A stretch of DNA of 64,000 bases. Origin: ZC4RG29 sp036563875 (GTDB lineage Bacteria; Bacteroidota; Bacteroidia; Cytophagales; Cyclobacteriaceae). Positions 17,479 to 25,123 of this stretch are shown one piece after another. The position numbers and the translations under genes are program-made. Below the pieces are notes generated by a model. It made no database searches. It had not been told where the DNA came from and saw nothing but the letters and a program-made list of their open reading frames with translations. The stretch covers positions 6,131-70,130 of the forward strand of contig DATCLO010000029.1 in assembly GCA_036563875.1 (NCBI GenBank), in the 5' to 3' direction. Numbering within the stretch: position 1 is the stretch's first letter; each line of letters starts with the position of its first letter.

Positions 17479-20400
17479 GTGGCAGTGAAATTGAGGAAAG
17501 CTCGAAAATTTGCGGTAGGGGTATTGGCCGGTGTGGCGCTGATAGCGATTTTCCTGGTGCTACAAAGGAATCGGGTCACGCTGCTGGAGCGAATGCTCGT
17601 TCAATTCGTCGAGTCACGAACGGAAGGCAGATACCATCTTGAAGTCGAGGAATTGGGTTTTGATCTCACGTCGCTCACCTATCACGTACGCAACATTACC
17701 ATAACGCCCACGGACACGGTTTCCACCGGTCCTGTCCGGAAAATCCATATCCCCTTCGTTCACGCCCGCATGAGTTCGTTCGGTTCGCTTCTCTCACGGG
17801 AATTGCAGTTCAGTAAAGTCTCCGTCGCAGAACCAACGATTTCGCTATCTGCCGATGGTACCCTAAGGCGTGAACACATCACGATTGGTCAGGTCATGGT
17901 TACCGCGTTCCCGGCGGTCGAGTCCGTTCTGAAGTTTCTCGGTATCGAAACACTTCGGGTTGAACGCGCAACGCTTTCAGTAGAGGAACCCAACAAACAT
18001 GTGATACACGTTCGGCTTATTGATCTCCTAGCAGAACACTGGGCCGAACACACCGAGGGCGAAGGAGACGTTAGACTTGGGATTGGTGGCCAGTCGGTAG
18101 ACCTCAGCCAGGCATCCTTTTCGTTTAGTGAGGTGGAATACACTTACAGTAAGGAGCGCATTATTTTCAAGGACTTCAACTTTCAATCATACGACAGCGC
18201 ATCGCAGTCGAGGGTAAGCGTCGAGGGAAAGTCCGTCCTGATCCGAAAACTCGACTTTAATGAACTCTATAATAATCAACGCTACCGCCTGGACAAGATC
18301 GAAATTGCAGAGCCGAAATTTTCTGGTTCACTGCGCGCCAGGACTCAACCGCGTCCGGATGACCGGATCAGGCTGCCGTTGTCGGCTATTCTGACCCAGA
18401 CATTTGGGGAAATTCGTGTTGACACCGCCATGATCCAGGATGCATCCTTCCAGATGGTTCTTGTGTTCGACGAGGATTCCGTTCGAGCGCACATTCCGGA
18501 TGTAAACCTCAGCCTCCACAATGTGGAAGTGCTTTCGGATACGACTGACATCCTGTTCGGCGATCTTCAGATGGACCTTGCAGAGACAAACATCAATCTT
18601 AACGACAACGTACGTCTCTCCTGCAACACAATGCTGTTCGAACGAAACGAAGACATAACAATTTCCAACGTCAGTCTCACCGGCGCATCCGGTGAACGAT
18701 TCGTCACATGCGAATCCATAGGCTTCAAGAACTTTCGTCTTTTCGAATTCATTGCGGGCAGGGAACTCAGAGCTGATTCTATCGCCATTGGTAACGCCGT
18801 CATTCACGTGACGCGTGATCTGCCGGGACTTTTCCCTTCCTTCACCGACACGCGATCGACGCGGAATAAGCGGCCTGTTCACATTGCCGCGCTTTCGCTC
18901 CGGAATGTCAATCTCCAATATGAAAACTCCATTCAACATCTGTCTTTGACAAAACTCGATGCCAATGCCCGCAACATAACTGACCTATCGTGGCGGTCAA
19001 TGGTCGATCGCTTGAACTCAGTACAGATTGGCACATTGGTATGGCAAGACGGGCCGAAAAACGTGCGTTGCGATTTGAGGAATGTTCATCTCACACCTGG
19101 TCGCGCGTCGGTTACCGGAGGTACGGCTCTCATAGATTCTCTCGACATTGAAGTTTCCAACCTGCGCGTTACGCATCCTCTGTCGTCCCTCCTGCGGGGA
19201 AATTACCGATACTGGCAAGCGGTGAACGTGGGCAATTTGCGTGTACACGGAAAGATATCTCCAGCAGACACAAGCGGTCTCACCGTCGATAGGCTGGCAA
19301 TCGGAAGGCTGGACGTTGATGTCCGACTTGGCACGCAGCACCTTTCCACCCGCATGGGTAACATATCTGGGCTTAGTGTAGGGTCAGGTATTCCGCAACG
19401 TCTGAAAGGAACATGCTATGGACTTGCGTTGGCAAGCGAGAATGCGCAGTTCGAAGTTGACTCAGCTGTGTTTGATACTGAAGGACAGTCGCAGCTCTAC
19501 AACCTGACGATGTCCGATAAGGACATGCGACTCGCCATGTCCTATGCAGAAGCTTCAGGTCTTGCATTGACAAATGATAACTATCGCGTAGAGCGTTTGT
19601 TTGCGCGACAACTACGGGTTGAGGAGCCGTCGTGGAGCTTGAGCAGCGACAGTGTACTATTCTCCGGCGTCGACCTCAGTACACAAACTCCCGCAGTACA
19701 ACGCGCGGAATTGTTTGTGCCCGTTCTATATCGGGATTTCAATGAAGAAGCGACGTCGATGACAACCGAATTTCTCGACGTGCCTCGAATTTCGGAGTTG
19801 GTCTTGCACGACGGACAACTGCGTACGGAGGATCGACAGTATACACTCACAGGGCTGTCACGACTCCGTCTGCGGGATGGCATCGCCATGGAGTTTGAAC
19901 GTCTATCGTTCACCTTGTCAAATCATGACGTAGAATTGCACGAAGTCCGTATCGATGGGAGTTTGGTGAATGCGGGTGTAATGAAGGCGCGCCCCCGGCC
20001 CCTTCCTCCGGATGCTCACGAAACAGACGTGATTTCCGGCGAATGGCAATCGGTAATGGCCAGCGGCCTGATGGTTGATGACTTGATCCAGTCGCAAAAC
20101 ATAATCGCTGACACAATAATCGTTAACGGTCTCGTATTAGACGTAGTGCGTGATAAGCGCCTTGAGGATCCCGAACCTGTCGAAAAAGATTTTGCGATAA
20201 GCGACCTGATCGCTAACAGCGGAATTGCGGCTGACATTATCCGACTTCGCGACGGAAGTGTTTGGTATGCGGAACGATCTGAAACGACAGGTGAAGAGGG
20301 TTCCATCTGGTTCGATCAACTCGACGCTGAAATTCGCAATCCTGATGCTCAGTTATTTGAGTTTAATGCCCGCGCGCGGGTGTATGGTCAGGCGCCGATC

Positions 20401-20826
20401 GCTGTTGCTTACGAAAAAACAGATGCTTCATCCTTCCACATGGAAGTCGACGTCGGCGGCATGGACCTCATGGCGCTGAACCATGTGCTGCGCCCCCTGC
20501 AAAGCATTGAATTAAAATCAGGCTATCTTGACCGGTTTCGTCTCGAGGCGATCGCCACCCGCGACTCGGCCAGGGGAAGAGCTGAAATGTCGTATAGAAA
20601 TCTCCACATGACTCTGTTGAACAAAACCGATCCGGACAAGAAGTGGCTGGGGCAGGACATCGTTTCATTCGTTGCTAACGGAATTTTGCGCCACAATCGG
20701 GAGCCTTCCTGGGCGCCCGTGGAAGAAATTCGAATACCAGAAAAGTCGGTCTTCAATTACTGGAAGCGGATTGCGGTAAACGGTGCCCTGAATGTTGTGA
20801 AGAAGGGCAAAAAAGTCCGGAGATAG
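17479..20826 (+). CDS. Large AsmA/TamB-like envelope protein
   Basis: 1115 residues starting with GTG. One N-terminal membrane segment (about residues 12-28, VGVLAGVALIAIFLVLQ), then a very long beta-rich periplasmic region with no known catalytic motif. Repeating patterns such as 'I..L.LRNVNLQYEN', 'IGRLDVDVRLGTQHL' and 'ELVLHDGQLRTEDRQYTL' are like the stacked beta-taco repeats of the AsmA/TamB/YhdP superfamily, thought to bridge inner and outer membranes for lipid transport. The family call is by architecture and pattern, not a sharp motif. Basic C-terminal tail KKGKKVRR. Confidence 0.6.
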   Translation: MAVKLRKARKFAVGVLAGVALIAIFLVLQRNRVTLLERMLVQFVESRTEGRYHLEVEELGFDLTSLTYHVRNITITPTDTVSTGPVRKIHIPFVHARMSSFGSLLSRELQFSKVSVAEPTISLSADGTLRREHITIGQVMVTAFPAVESVLKFLGIETLRVERATLSVEEPNKHVIHVRLIDLLAEHWAEHTEGEGDVRLGIGGQSVDLSQASFSFSEVEYTYSKERIIFKDFNFQSYDSASQSRVSVEGKSVLIRKLDFNELYNNQRYRLDKIEIAEPKFSGSLRARTQPRPDDRIRLPLSAILTQTFGEIRVDTAMIQDASFQMVLVFDEDSVRAHIPDVNLSLHNVEVLSDTTDILFGDLQMDLAETNINLNDNVRLSCNTMLFERNEDITISNVSLTGASGERFVTCESIGFKNFRLFEFIAGRELRADSIAIGNAVIHVTRDLPGLFPSFTDTRSTRNKRPVHIAALSLRNVNLQYENSIQHLSLTKLDANARNITDLSWRSMVDRLNSVQIGTLVWQDGPKNVRCDLRNVHLTPGRASVTGGTALIDSLDIEVSNLRVTHPLSSLLRGNYRYWQAVNVGNLRVHGKISPADTSGLTVDRLAIGRLDVDVRLGTQHLSTRMGNISGLSVGSGIPQRLKGTCYGLALASENAQFEVDSAVFDTEGQSQLYNLTMSDKDMRLAMSYAEASGLALTNDNYRVERLFARQLRVEEPSWSLSSDSVLFSGVDLSTQTPAVQRAELFVPVLYRDFNEEATSMTTEFLDVPRISELVLHDGQLRTEDRQYTLTGLSRLRLRDGIAMEFERLSFTLSNHDVELHEVRIDGSLVNAGVMKARPRPLPPDAHETDVISGEWQSVMASGLMVDDLIQSQNIIADTIIVNGLVLDVVRDKRLEDPEPVEKDFAISDLIANSGIAADIIRLRDGSVWYAERSETTGEEGSIWFDQLDAEIRNPDAQLFEFNARARVYGQAPIAVAYEKTDASSFHMEVDVGGMDLMALNHVLRPLQSIELKSGYLDRFRLEAIATRDSARGRAEMSYRNLHMTLLNKTDPDKKWLGQDIVSFVANGILRHNREPSWAPVEEIRIPEKSVFNYWKRIAVNGALNVVKKGKKVRR

Positions 20827-20890
20827 TTGGCGGAAAGTCCGTGACTAGATGCTATATTCAACCTGCGGGAATTGCTATATCCCGTTTCCG

Positions 20891-21361
20891 ATGATCAGAG
20901 CCCTCACAGCAGCATTTCTCCTGTTTGTTGCGACAGCGACATATTCGCAGCGACTTCACATCGGCAGCTCCATTGGATTCATGAATCCTGTCAAGGATCT
21001 CGGCAGAGCTTATGAGCGCGGTTTTCGCATCAATGCGAATCTGGAATATGATGTCCCCGGAATCATTGCTTTTGTTGGTGAAGCGGGCTGGAACCACTGG
21101 AAGATCCGCCCCATGGATGGTTTAAATCTAAGTGATACTGATGTGGTGCACGTCACGGGAGGCCTCAAGGTAAATGTGATTGGTCCCCTTTACGCCGAAG
21201 GCAGAACTGGCTATTACTTTGGCGACTTCGATCGGTTCGTCCTTATTCCCGCTGCGGGACTTCGGCTGCGGCGCTTTGACGTGAACATTGGATATCAATT
21301 GCTGAACGACATTCAATACGTCGATACGCGTGTCGGCATATTCTGGGCGCGAAGCCGGTAA
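20891..21361 (+). CDS. Small outer-membrane beta-barrel-like protein
   Basis: 156 residues from ATG 20891; the frame runs back to 20849, but only this start gives a clean signal peptide (MIRALTAAFLLFVATATYSQ). The mature part alternates hydrophobic and polar residues (LHIGSSIGFMNP, FVGEAGWNHWKI, LYAEGRTGYYFGD, FDVNIGYQLLND), as in outer-membrane beta-barrels of Bacteroidota. Function unknown. It ends 83 bases before the S9 peptidase start. Confidence 0.6.
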   Translation: MIRALTAAFLLFVATATYSQRLHIGSSIGFMNPVKDLGRAYERGFRINANLEYDVPGIIAFVGEAGWNHWKIRPMDGLNLSDTDVVHVTGGLKVNVIGPLYAEGRTGYYFGDFDRFVLIPAAGLRLRRFDVNIGYQLLNDIQYVDTRVGIFWARSR

Positions 21362-21444
21362 ATCCTGAATTGTTCTTTTTCGATGTCTCGCCTGCTTTGA
21401 CGAAGGCGAAGGGCATTGTATTTTGCCGCATTAATACGGGCGAT

Positions 21445-23367
21445 ATGAGAGTACTAGTTTTATTCACGGCGCTGGCCTTGTCGATATCCGGCTGGACACA
21501 ACAAAAAATGACACCCGAACTCCTGTGGACACTGGGCCGCGTTTCGGGAAAAGGAGTTTCAACGGATGGAAAGAATGTGGTGTACTCGGTAACGACCTAC
21601 GACATTCCGCAGAATGAACCCACCTCAAAAACGTACGTGATACCCATCGCAGGTGGAGAGGCACACGAAGTAGCATCCGTCACCGGGCTTCTTCCCGACC
21701 GCACTGTTTCTCCGGACGGGAAGTACGTGGTACGCGTGAAGGATGTACCCATCGTCAAAGTTACAGGTAAAGAAATCTATCCTGACCTCGAGAAGTCCAA
21801 CGTACTCATCTATGAAACACTCAACTACAGACATTGGGATACGTGGGAAGACGGCGCATTCAGCCACTTGTTCATCCACGCCGTTGGAGGCAACGATGAA
21901 GGCAAGGACATCATGGAAGGCGAGCCATACGATTGCCCGCAAAAGCCCTTCGGAGGCCAGGAAGATTACACTTTCAGCCCCGACAGTAAAGCAATAGTCT
22001 ACGTCGCGAAAAAGAAATACGGAACCGACTACGCAGTAAGTACAAATACAGACTTATATCGTTACGATATCGAAACCGGGACAACGACCAATCTCACAGA
22101 GGGTATGGGGGGTTACGATGAGCGACCTTCCTTTTCTTCATCGGGTGCACTTGCCTGGCTCAGTATGCGTCGCGACGGTTATGAATCCGACAAACAAGAT
22201 ATCATTGTCGACGGTCCTGGTGGCCGAATTAACTTGACAGCATCATGGGACGGCACCGTGGCAAACTATACCTGGAGCAACGATGGAAAGAAAATTTACT
22301 TCACAGCCCCCGTTGACGGCACCATACAGCTTTTTGAAGTAGACTATCCTGGCCGCACGCGAAAGCAGCCTGTTGTTAAGAAGATCACGCAAGGTGATTT
22401 CGACGTCACAGCTATCGTTGGACAGGCAGGTAACAAACTGGTTGTCACGCGTACCGATATGAATCATGCTGCAGAACTGTTTGTCGTTAATCTCAAGGAT
22501 GGCAGCATGAGACAATTGACTCATGTAAACAAGAAGCACTACGACAACCTTGCCTTGAGCAAAATCGAAAGGCGGTACGTCACGACGACAGACGGGAAGC
22601 GGATGCTCGTCTGGGTGATTTTCCCTCCCGACTTCGATCCGTCAAAAAAATATCCCACGCTGCTGTATTGCCAGGGCGGACCTCAATCTTCTCTGACGCA
22701 GTTCTATTCCTTCCGTTGGAATTTTCAATTGATGGCAGCAAACGGATATATCGTCGTTGCTCCGGCACGTCGGGGTATGCCGGGATTTGGCGTCGAATGG
22801 AATGAGGCGATCAGCAAACATCACGGCGGACAGGTAATGCAAGATTGTCTCGTAGCAATTGATGAAGTCACAAAGGAGCCGTACGTAGACAAGGATCGGC
22901 TCGGATGTGTGGGCGCGAGTTACGGAGGGTATTCCGTTTTTTACCTGGCGGGTATACACGAGAAGCGATTCAAGACATTCATATCGCACGATGGGATCTT
23001 CAACATGAAGAGTATGTATGGCACCACGGAGGAACTGTGGTTCGTGGATTGGGACTATGGGGGTCCGTACTGGGATACGTCGAACGCAGCCGCACAAAAC
23101 ACCTACAGTCGTTATGATCCCAGCAACTTCGTCGCGAAATGGGATACACCGATCCTAATTATACAGGGAGGTAGAGACTATAGGGTCCCCATTGGCCAGG
23201 GGCTCGAAGCGTTTCAGGCTGCTCAACTTCAGGGGATAAAAAGCAAGCTGCTCTTCTTCCCTGAAGAAAACCACTGGATACTGACAGCACAGAACGGAAT
23301 CGCCTGGCAGCGCGAGTTCTTCAAATGGCTCAACGAGACATTGAATGCCTCGGACGACAGCCAGTAA
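21445..23367 (+). CDS. S9-family (prolyl oligopeptidase-type) peptidase, exported
   Basis: 640 residues from ATG 21445, which gives the signal peptide MRVLVLFTALALSISGWTQ. An N-terminal beta-propeller region (about 25-390; VSPDGKYVV, FSPDSKAIVY, WSNDGKKIYF blades) precedes an alpha/beta hydrolase. The catalytic triad fits Ser492 (GASYGGY), Asp578 (QGGRDYRVP) and His610 (ENHWIL). Probably a periplasmic dipeptidyl- or acylaminoacyl-peptidase. A terminator-like hairpin follows directly. Confidence 0.92.
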   Translation: MRVLVLFTALALSISGWTQQKMTPELLWTLGRVSGKGVSTDGKNVVYSVTTYDIPQNEPTSKTYVIPIAGGEAHEVASVTGLLPDRTVSPDGKYVVRVKDVPIVKVTGKEIYPDLEKSNVLIYETLNYRHWDTWEDGAFSHLFIHAVGGNDEGKDIMEGEPYDCPQKPFGGQEDYTFSPDSKAIVYVAKKKYGTDYAVSTNTDLYRYDIETGTTTNLTEGMGGYDERPSFSSSGALAWLSMRRDGYESDKQDIIVDGPGGRINLTASWDGTVANYTWSNDGKKIYFTAPVDGTIQLFEVDYPGRTRKQPVVKKITQGDFDVTAIVGQAGNKLVVTRTDMNHAAELFVVNLKDGSMRQLTHVNKKHYDNLALSKIERRYVTTTDGKRMLVWVIFPPDFDPSKKYPTLLYCQGGPQSSLTQFYSFRWNFQLMAANGYIVVAPARRGMPGFGVEWNEAISKHHGGQVMQDCLVAIDEVTKEPYVDKDRLGCVGASYGGYSVFYLAGIHEKRFKTFISHDGIFNMKSMYGTTEELWFVDWDYGGPYWDTSNAAAQNTYSRYDPSNFVAKWDTPILIIQGGRDYRVPIGQGLEAFQAAQLQGIKSKLLFFPEENHWILTAQNGIAWQREFFKWLNETLNASDDSQ

Positions 23368-23375
23368 GTCCCATT

Positions 23376-23405
23376 AGCTATCGGGCGTTGCCCTATCGGC
23401 TTTTT
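23376..23405 (+). terminator. Probable intrinsic terminator after the S9 peptidase gene
   Basis: Imperfect stem AGCTATCGGGC / GCCCTATCGGCT around loop GTT (one mismatch, one bulge), followed by TTTTT. It starts nine bases after the peptidase stop codon. Confidence 0.5.
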
Positions 23406-23542
23406 GCGCGCTCCAGTCTCCGCTTGAGGCGTTCCTCCCAGATGAGTTGATTGAGGTTCATCTGAGCTATCTTGAAGTGCTTCAGGTAAGAGGTCGCCTC
23501 TGAGACTCGCACTTTCATGTTCGTATTCATACCCATTCCCAT
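23393..23542 (-). CDS. Possible small protein, 49 residues
   Basis: An ATG-started frame (MGMGMNTNMKV...) encodes a basic, amphipathic, helix-prone peptide (EATSYLKHFKIAQMNLNQ, then WEERLKRRLERAKSR). It sits in a 321-bp gap that has no other gene and is convergent with the S9 peptidase. Codon usage looks like coding DNA, but its 3' end overlaps the putative terminator hairpin. I do not recognise a family. Three closely spaced ATG codons (23542, 23536, 23530) could start it. Confidence 0.3.
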   Translation of the reverse strand: MGMGMNTNMKVRVSEATSYLKHFKIAQMNLNQLIWEERLKRRLERAKSR

Positions 23543-23688
23543 TCTTCTACGACACCCAAGTAAACGGAAAACGCGGCGACAGTGTTGTGGCTATTTCGGT
23601 GATTTATCCACATCCCCGACGGGAAACGTTTGCAGGAGACATGCGGAAATTCGCTAACTTCCTGTTCCCGGACCTAAACCCGCGACCC

Positions 23689-24528
23689 ATGAGCCGGATT
23701 ATCGCCTCTGCAGGGCTTATGCTGCTAATTGCAGCAGCAAATGCTCAGATGCCGACCTTCCAGAGCAAGCCCATCGAACAGCATTTTCCGTCCAGCCAGG
23801 TCGGCATGACTTACAAACTCCTGATCACCCTTCCTCCGGGATACGAGCAGGAACAGCGTTCATACCCCGTACTCTATTATCTGGATGCATGGATGCTGGG
23901 CGGGGTGATGCACGACTCCCACCGTATTGCAGGCCTCCTCCAGGCCATAGAGCCCGTTATCCTGGTTGGCATATCGCTGGATGGCGATCCTTCCGCGTTT
24001 TTCTATGCGCGTTCGCGCGACTATACCCCCACCAGGGTATCCCCGGAGAAACTAGGTCCAGACGCGGCGGCCTGGGTACCAACCTCCGGTGGAGGAAAAG
24101 AATTTTTGAATTTCCTCAAGCTAGAGCTCATACCTCATATCGAGGCGAACTACCGCGCCGATTCGTCCGATCGTGGACTACTCGGTTATTCTCTTGGTGG
24201 CCTGTTCGCGGCGTGGGTTGCTTATAAAGAACCCTCCTTGTTCAAGCGCTATGGCATTTGCAGTCCCTCTTTGTACTGGGATGACGCCATGGTTGTGCGG
24301 TTATGGGAAAATCTCCCGAACCTTGCGCCCGGCTCTGTCGTCGTTTTCTCTTATACAGGAGAAGAAGATGCCAGGGTAAAAACAGCCGTTGACACACTAG
24401 TTTCATTGGCATCAGCAAAGTCTGGAGTGACGATAAAAAAATTTGAGGTCGGAGGGGAAGGCCATCATACCGGGGTCGTTGCCACGCATATGCGGGCTTT
24501 GTTGCTCCTGTACGAGAAAGAGCGGTAA
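23689..24528 (+). CDS. Exported alpha/beta hydrolase, esterase D-like
   Basis: 279 residues from ATG 23689, giving the signal peptide MSRIIASAGLMLLIAAANAQ; longer in-frame starts (23641, 23587) would bury it. Putative esterase/enterochelin-esterase-like domain: YPVLYYLDAWM, the nucleophile elbow LGYSLGGLFAAW, and a C-terminal His in GGEGHHTG. Probably hydrolyses a carboxylic ester or siderophore/acyl sugar in the periplasm. Substrate unknown. Confidence 0.85.
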   Translation: MSRIIASAGLMLLIAAANAQMPTFQSKPIEQHFPSSQVGMTYKLLITLPPGYEQEQRSYPVLYYLDAWMLGGVMHDSHRIAGLLQAIEPVILVGISLDGDPSAFFYARSRDYTPTRVSPEKLGPDAAAWVPTSGGGKEFLNFLKLELIPHIEANYRADSSDRGLLGYSLGGLFAAWVAYKEPSLFKRYGICSPSLYWDDAMVVRLWENLPNLAPGSVVVFSYTGEEDARVKTAVDTLVSLASAKSGVTIKKFEVGGEGHHTGVVATHMRALLLLYEKER

Positions 24529-24553
24529 AAGTATCAACGGTATCTTCAGCGGA

Positions 24554-24889
24554 ATGGAAAACAAAGTGTTCGTATACATGTGGGAGTTTATTGTAAAGCG
24601 CGGTAAGCAAAAGGACTTTGAAAAAGCTTACGGTCCGCAGGGTCAATGGGTGAAACTCTTCAGCAAGGGGAAAGGATATCTGGGTACCGAGTTGCACCAG
24701 GACCGGGCCAACCCCATGCGCTATCTTACTATCGATTACTGGCGATCCCGTCAGGATAGAGACGCATTCAAATCAACTTTTGCGCATGAATTCCAACGCC
24801 TGGACGCGTTATGCGAAAGCTTTACGGTGCAGGAAAAATTCCTGGGCGACTTCGACTGCTTTACGAACCGCTTGCCTGCAGGTCATTAG
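24554..24889 (+). CDS. Antibiotic biosynthesis monooxygenase-like (ABM) small protein
   Basis: 111 residues from ATG 24554 (26 bases after the esterase stop). Ferredoxin-like fold pattern: VYMWEFIVKRGKQKDFEKAYGPQGQWVKLFSKGKGYLGTEL, then YLTIDYWRSRQDRDAFKS. This matches the ABM/DUF1330-type dimeric barrel seen as small cofactor-free monooxygenases or uncharacterised proteins. The frame extends further back but would overlap the esterase. Confidence 0.7.
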   Translation: MENKVFVYMWEFIVKRGKQKDFEKAYGPQGQWVKLFSKGKGYLGTELHQDRANPMRYLTIDYWRSRQDRDAFKSTFAHEFQRLDALCESFTVQEKFLGDFDCFTNRLPAGH

Positions 24890-24934
24890 AGAAAGTTTAT
24901 GTAACTTGAATATCCCACCAAAACCAACAACCCC

Positions 24935-25102
24935 TTGAATAAAGGTCAAATTCTTTCAATATGTGTATGGGTCCTGGTAGTCCTGGGACTCGTCATGATT
25001 TACCTCGGCGCTGTCTATCCACCCAAGGTAATGTTTCCACCCATCGTTACAGGTATTGGCTTCTTTGTCATCGCCTGGGCATTCGCACAACTCCGGAAAT
25101 GA
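24935..25102 (+). CDS. Small two-helix membrane protein, 55 residues
   Basis: TTG-started frame with two hydrophobic segments (ICVWVLVVLGLVMIYLGAVY and VTGIGFFVIAWAFAQL) joined by a Pro-rich turn (PPKVMFPP). It ends on the base before the ATG at 25103, close to the metallohydrolase start. The pattern of two helices and a short charged tail (QLRK) makes it a likely real gene. Function unknown. Confidence 0.55.
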   Translation: MNKGQILSICVWVLVVLGLVMIYLGAVYPPKVMFPPIVTGIGFFVIAWAFAQLRK

Positions 25103-25123
25103 ATGGGCTATGATGAAAAATTC

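Noticed and set aside
24443..24553. Longer N-terminus for the ABM-like protein
   Set aside because: It would overlap the esterase gene by 86 bases, and the added residues have no fold-typical pattern.
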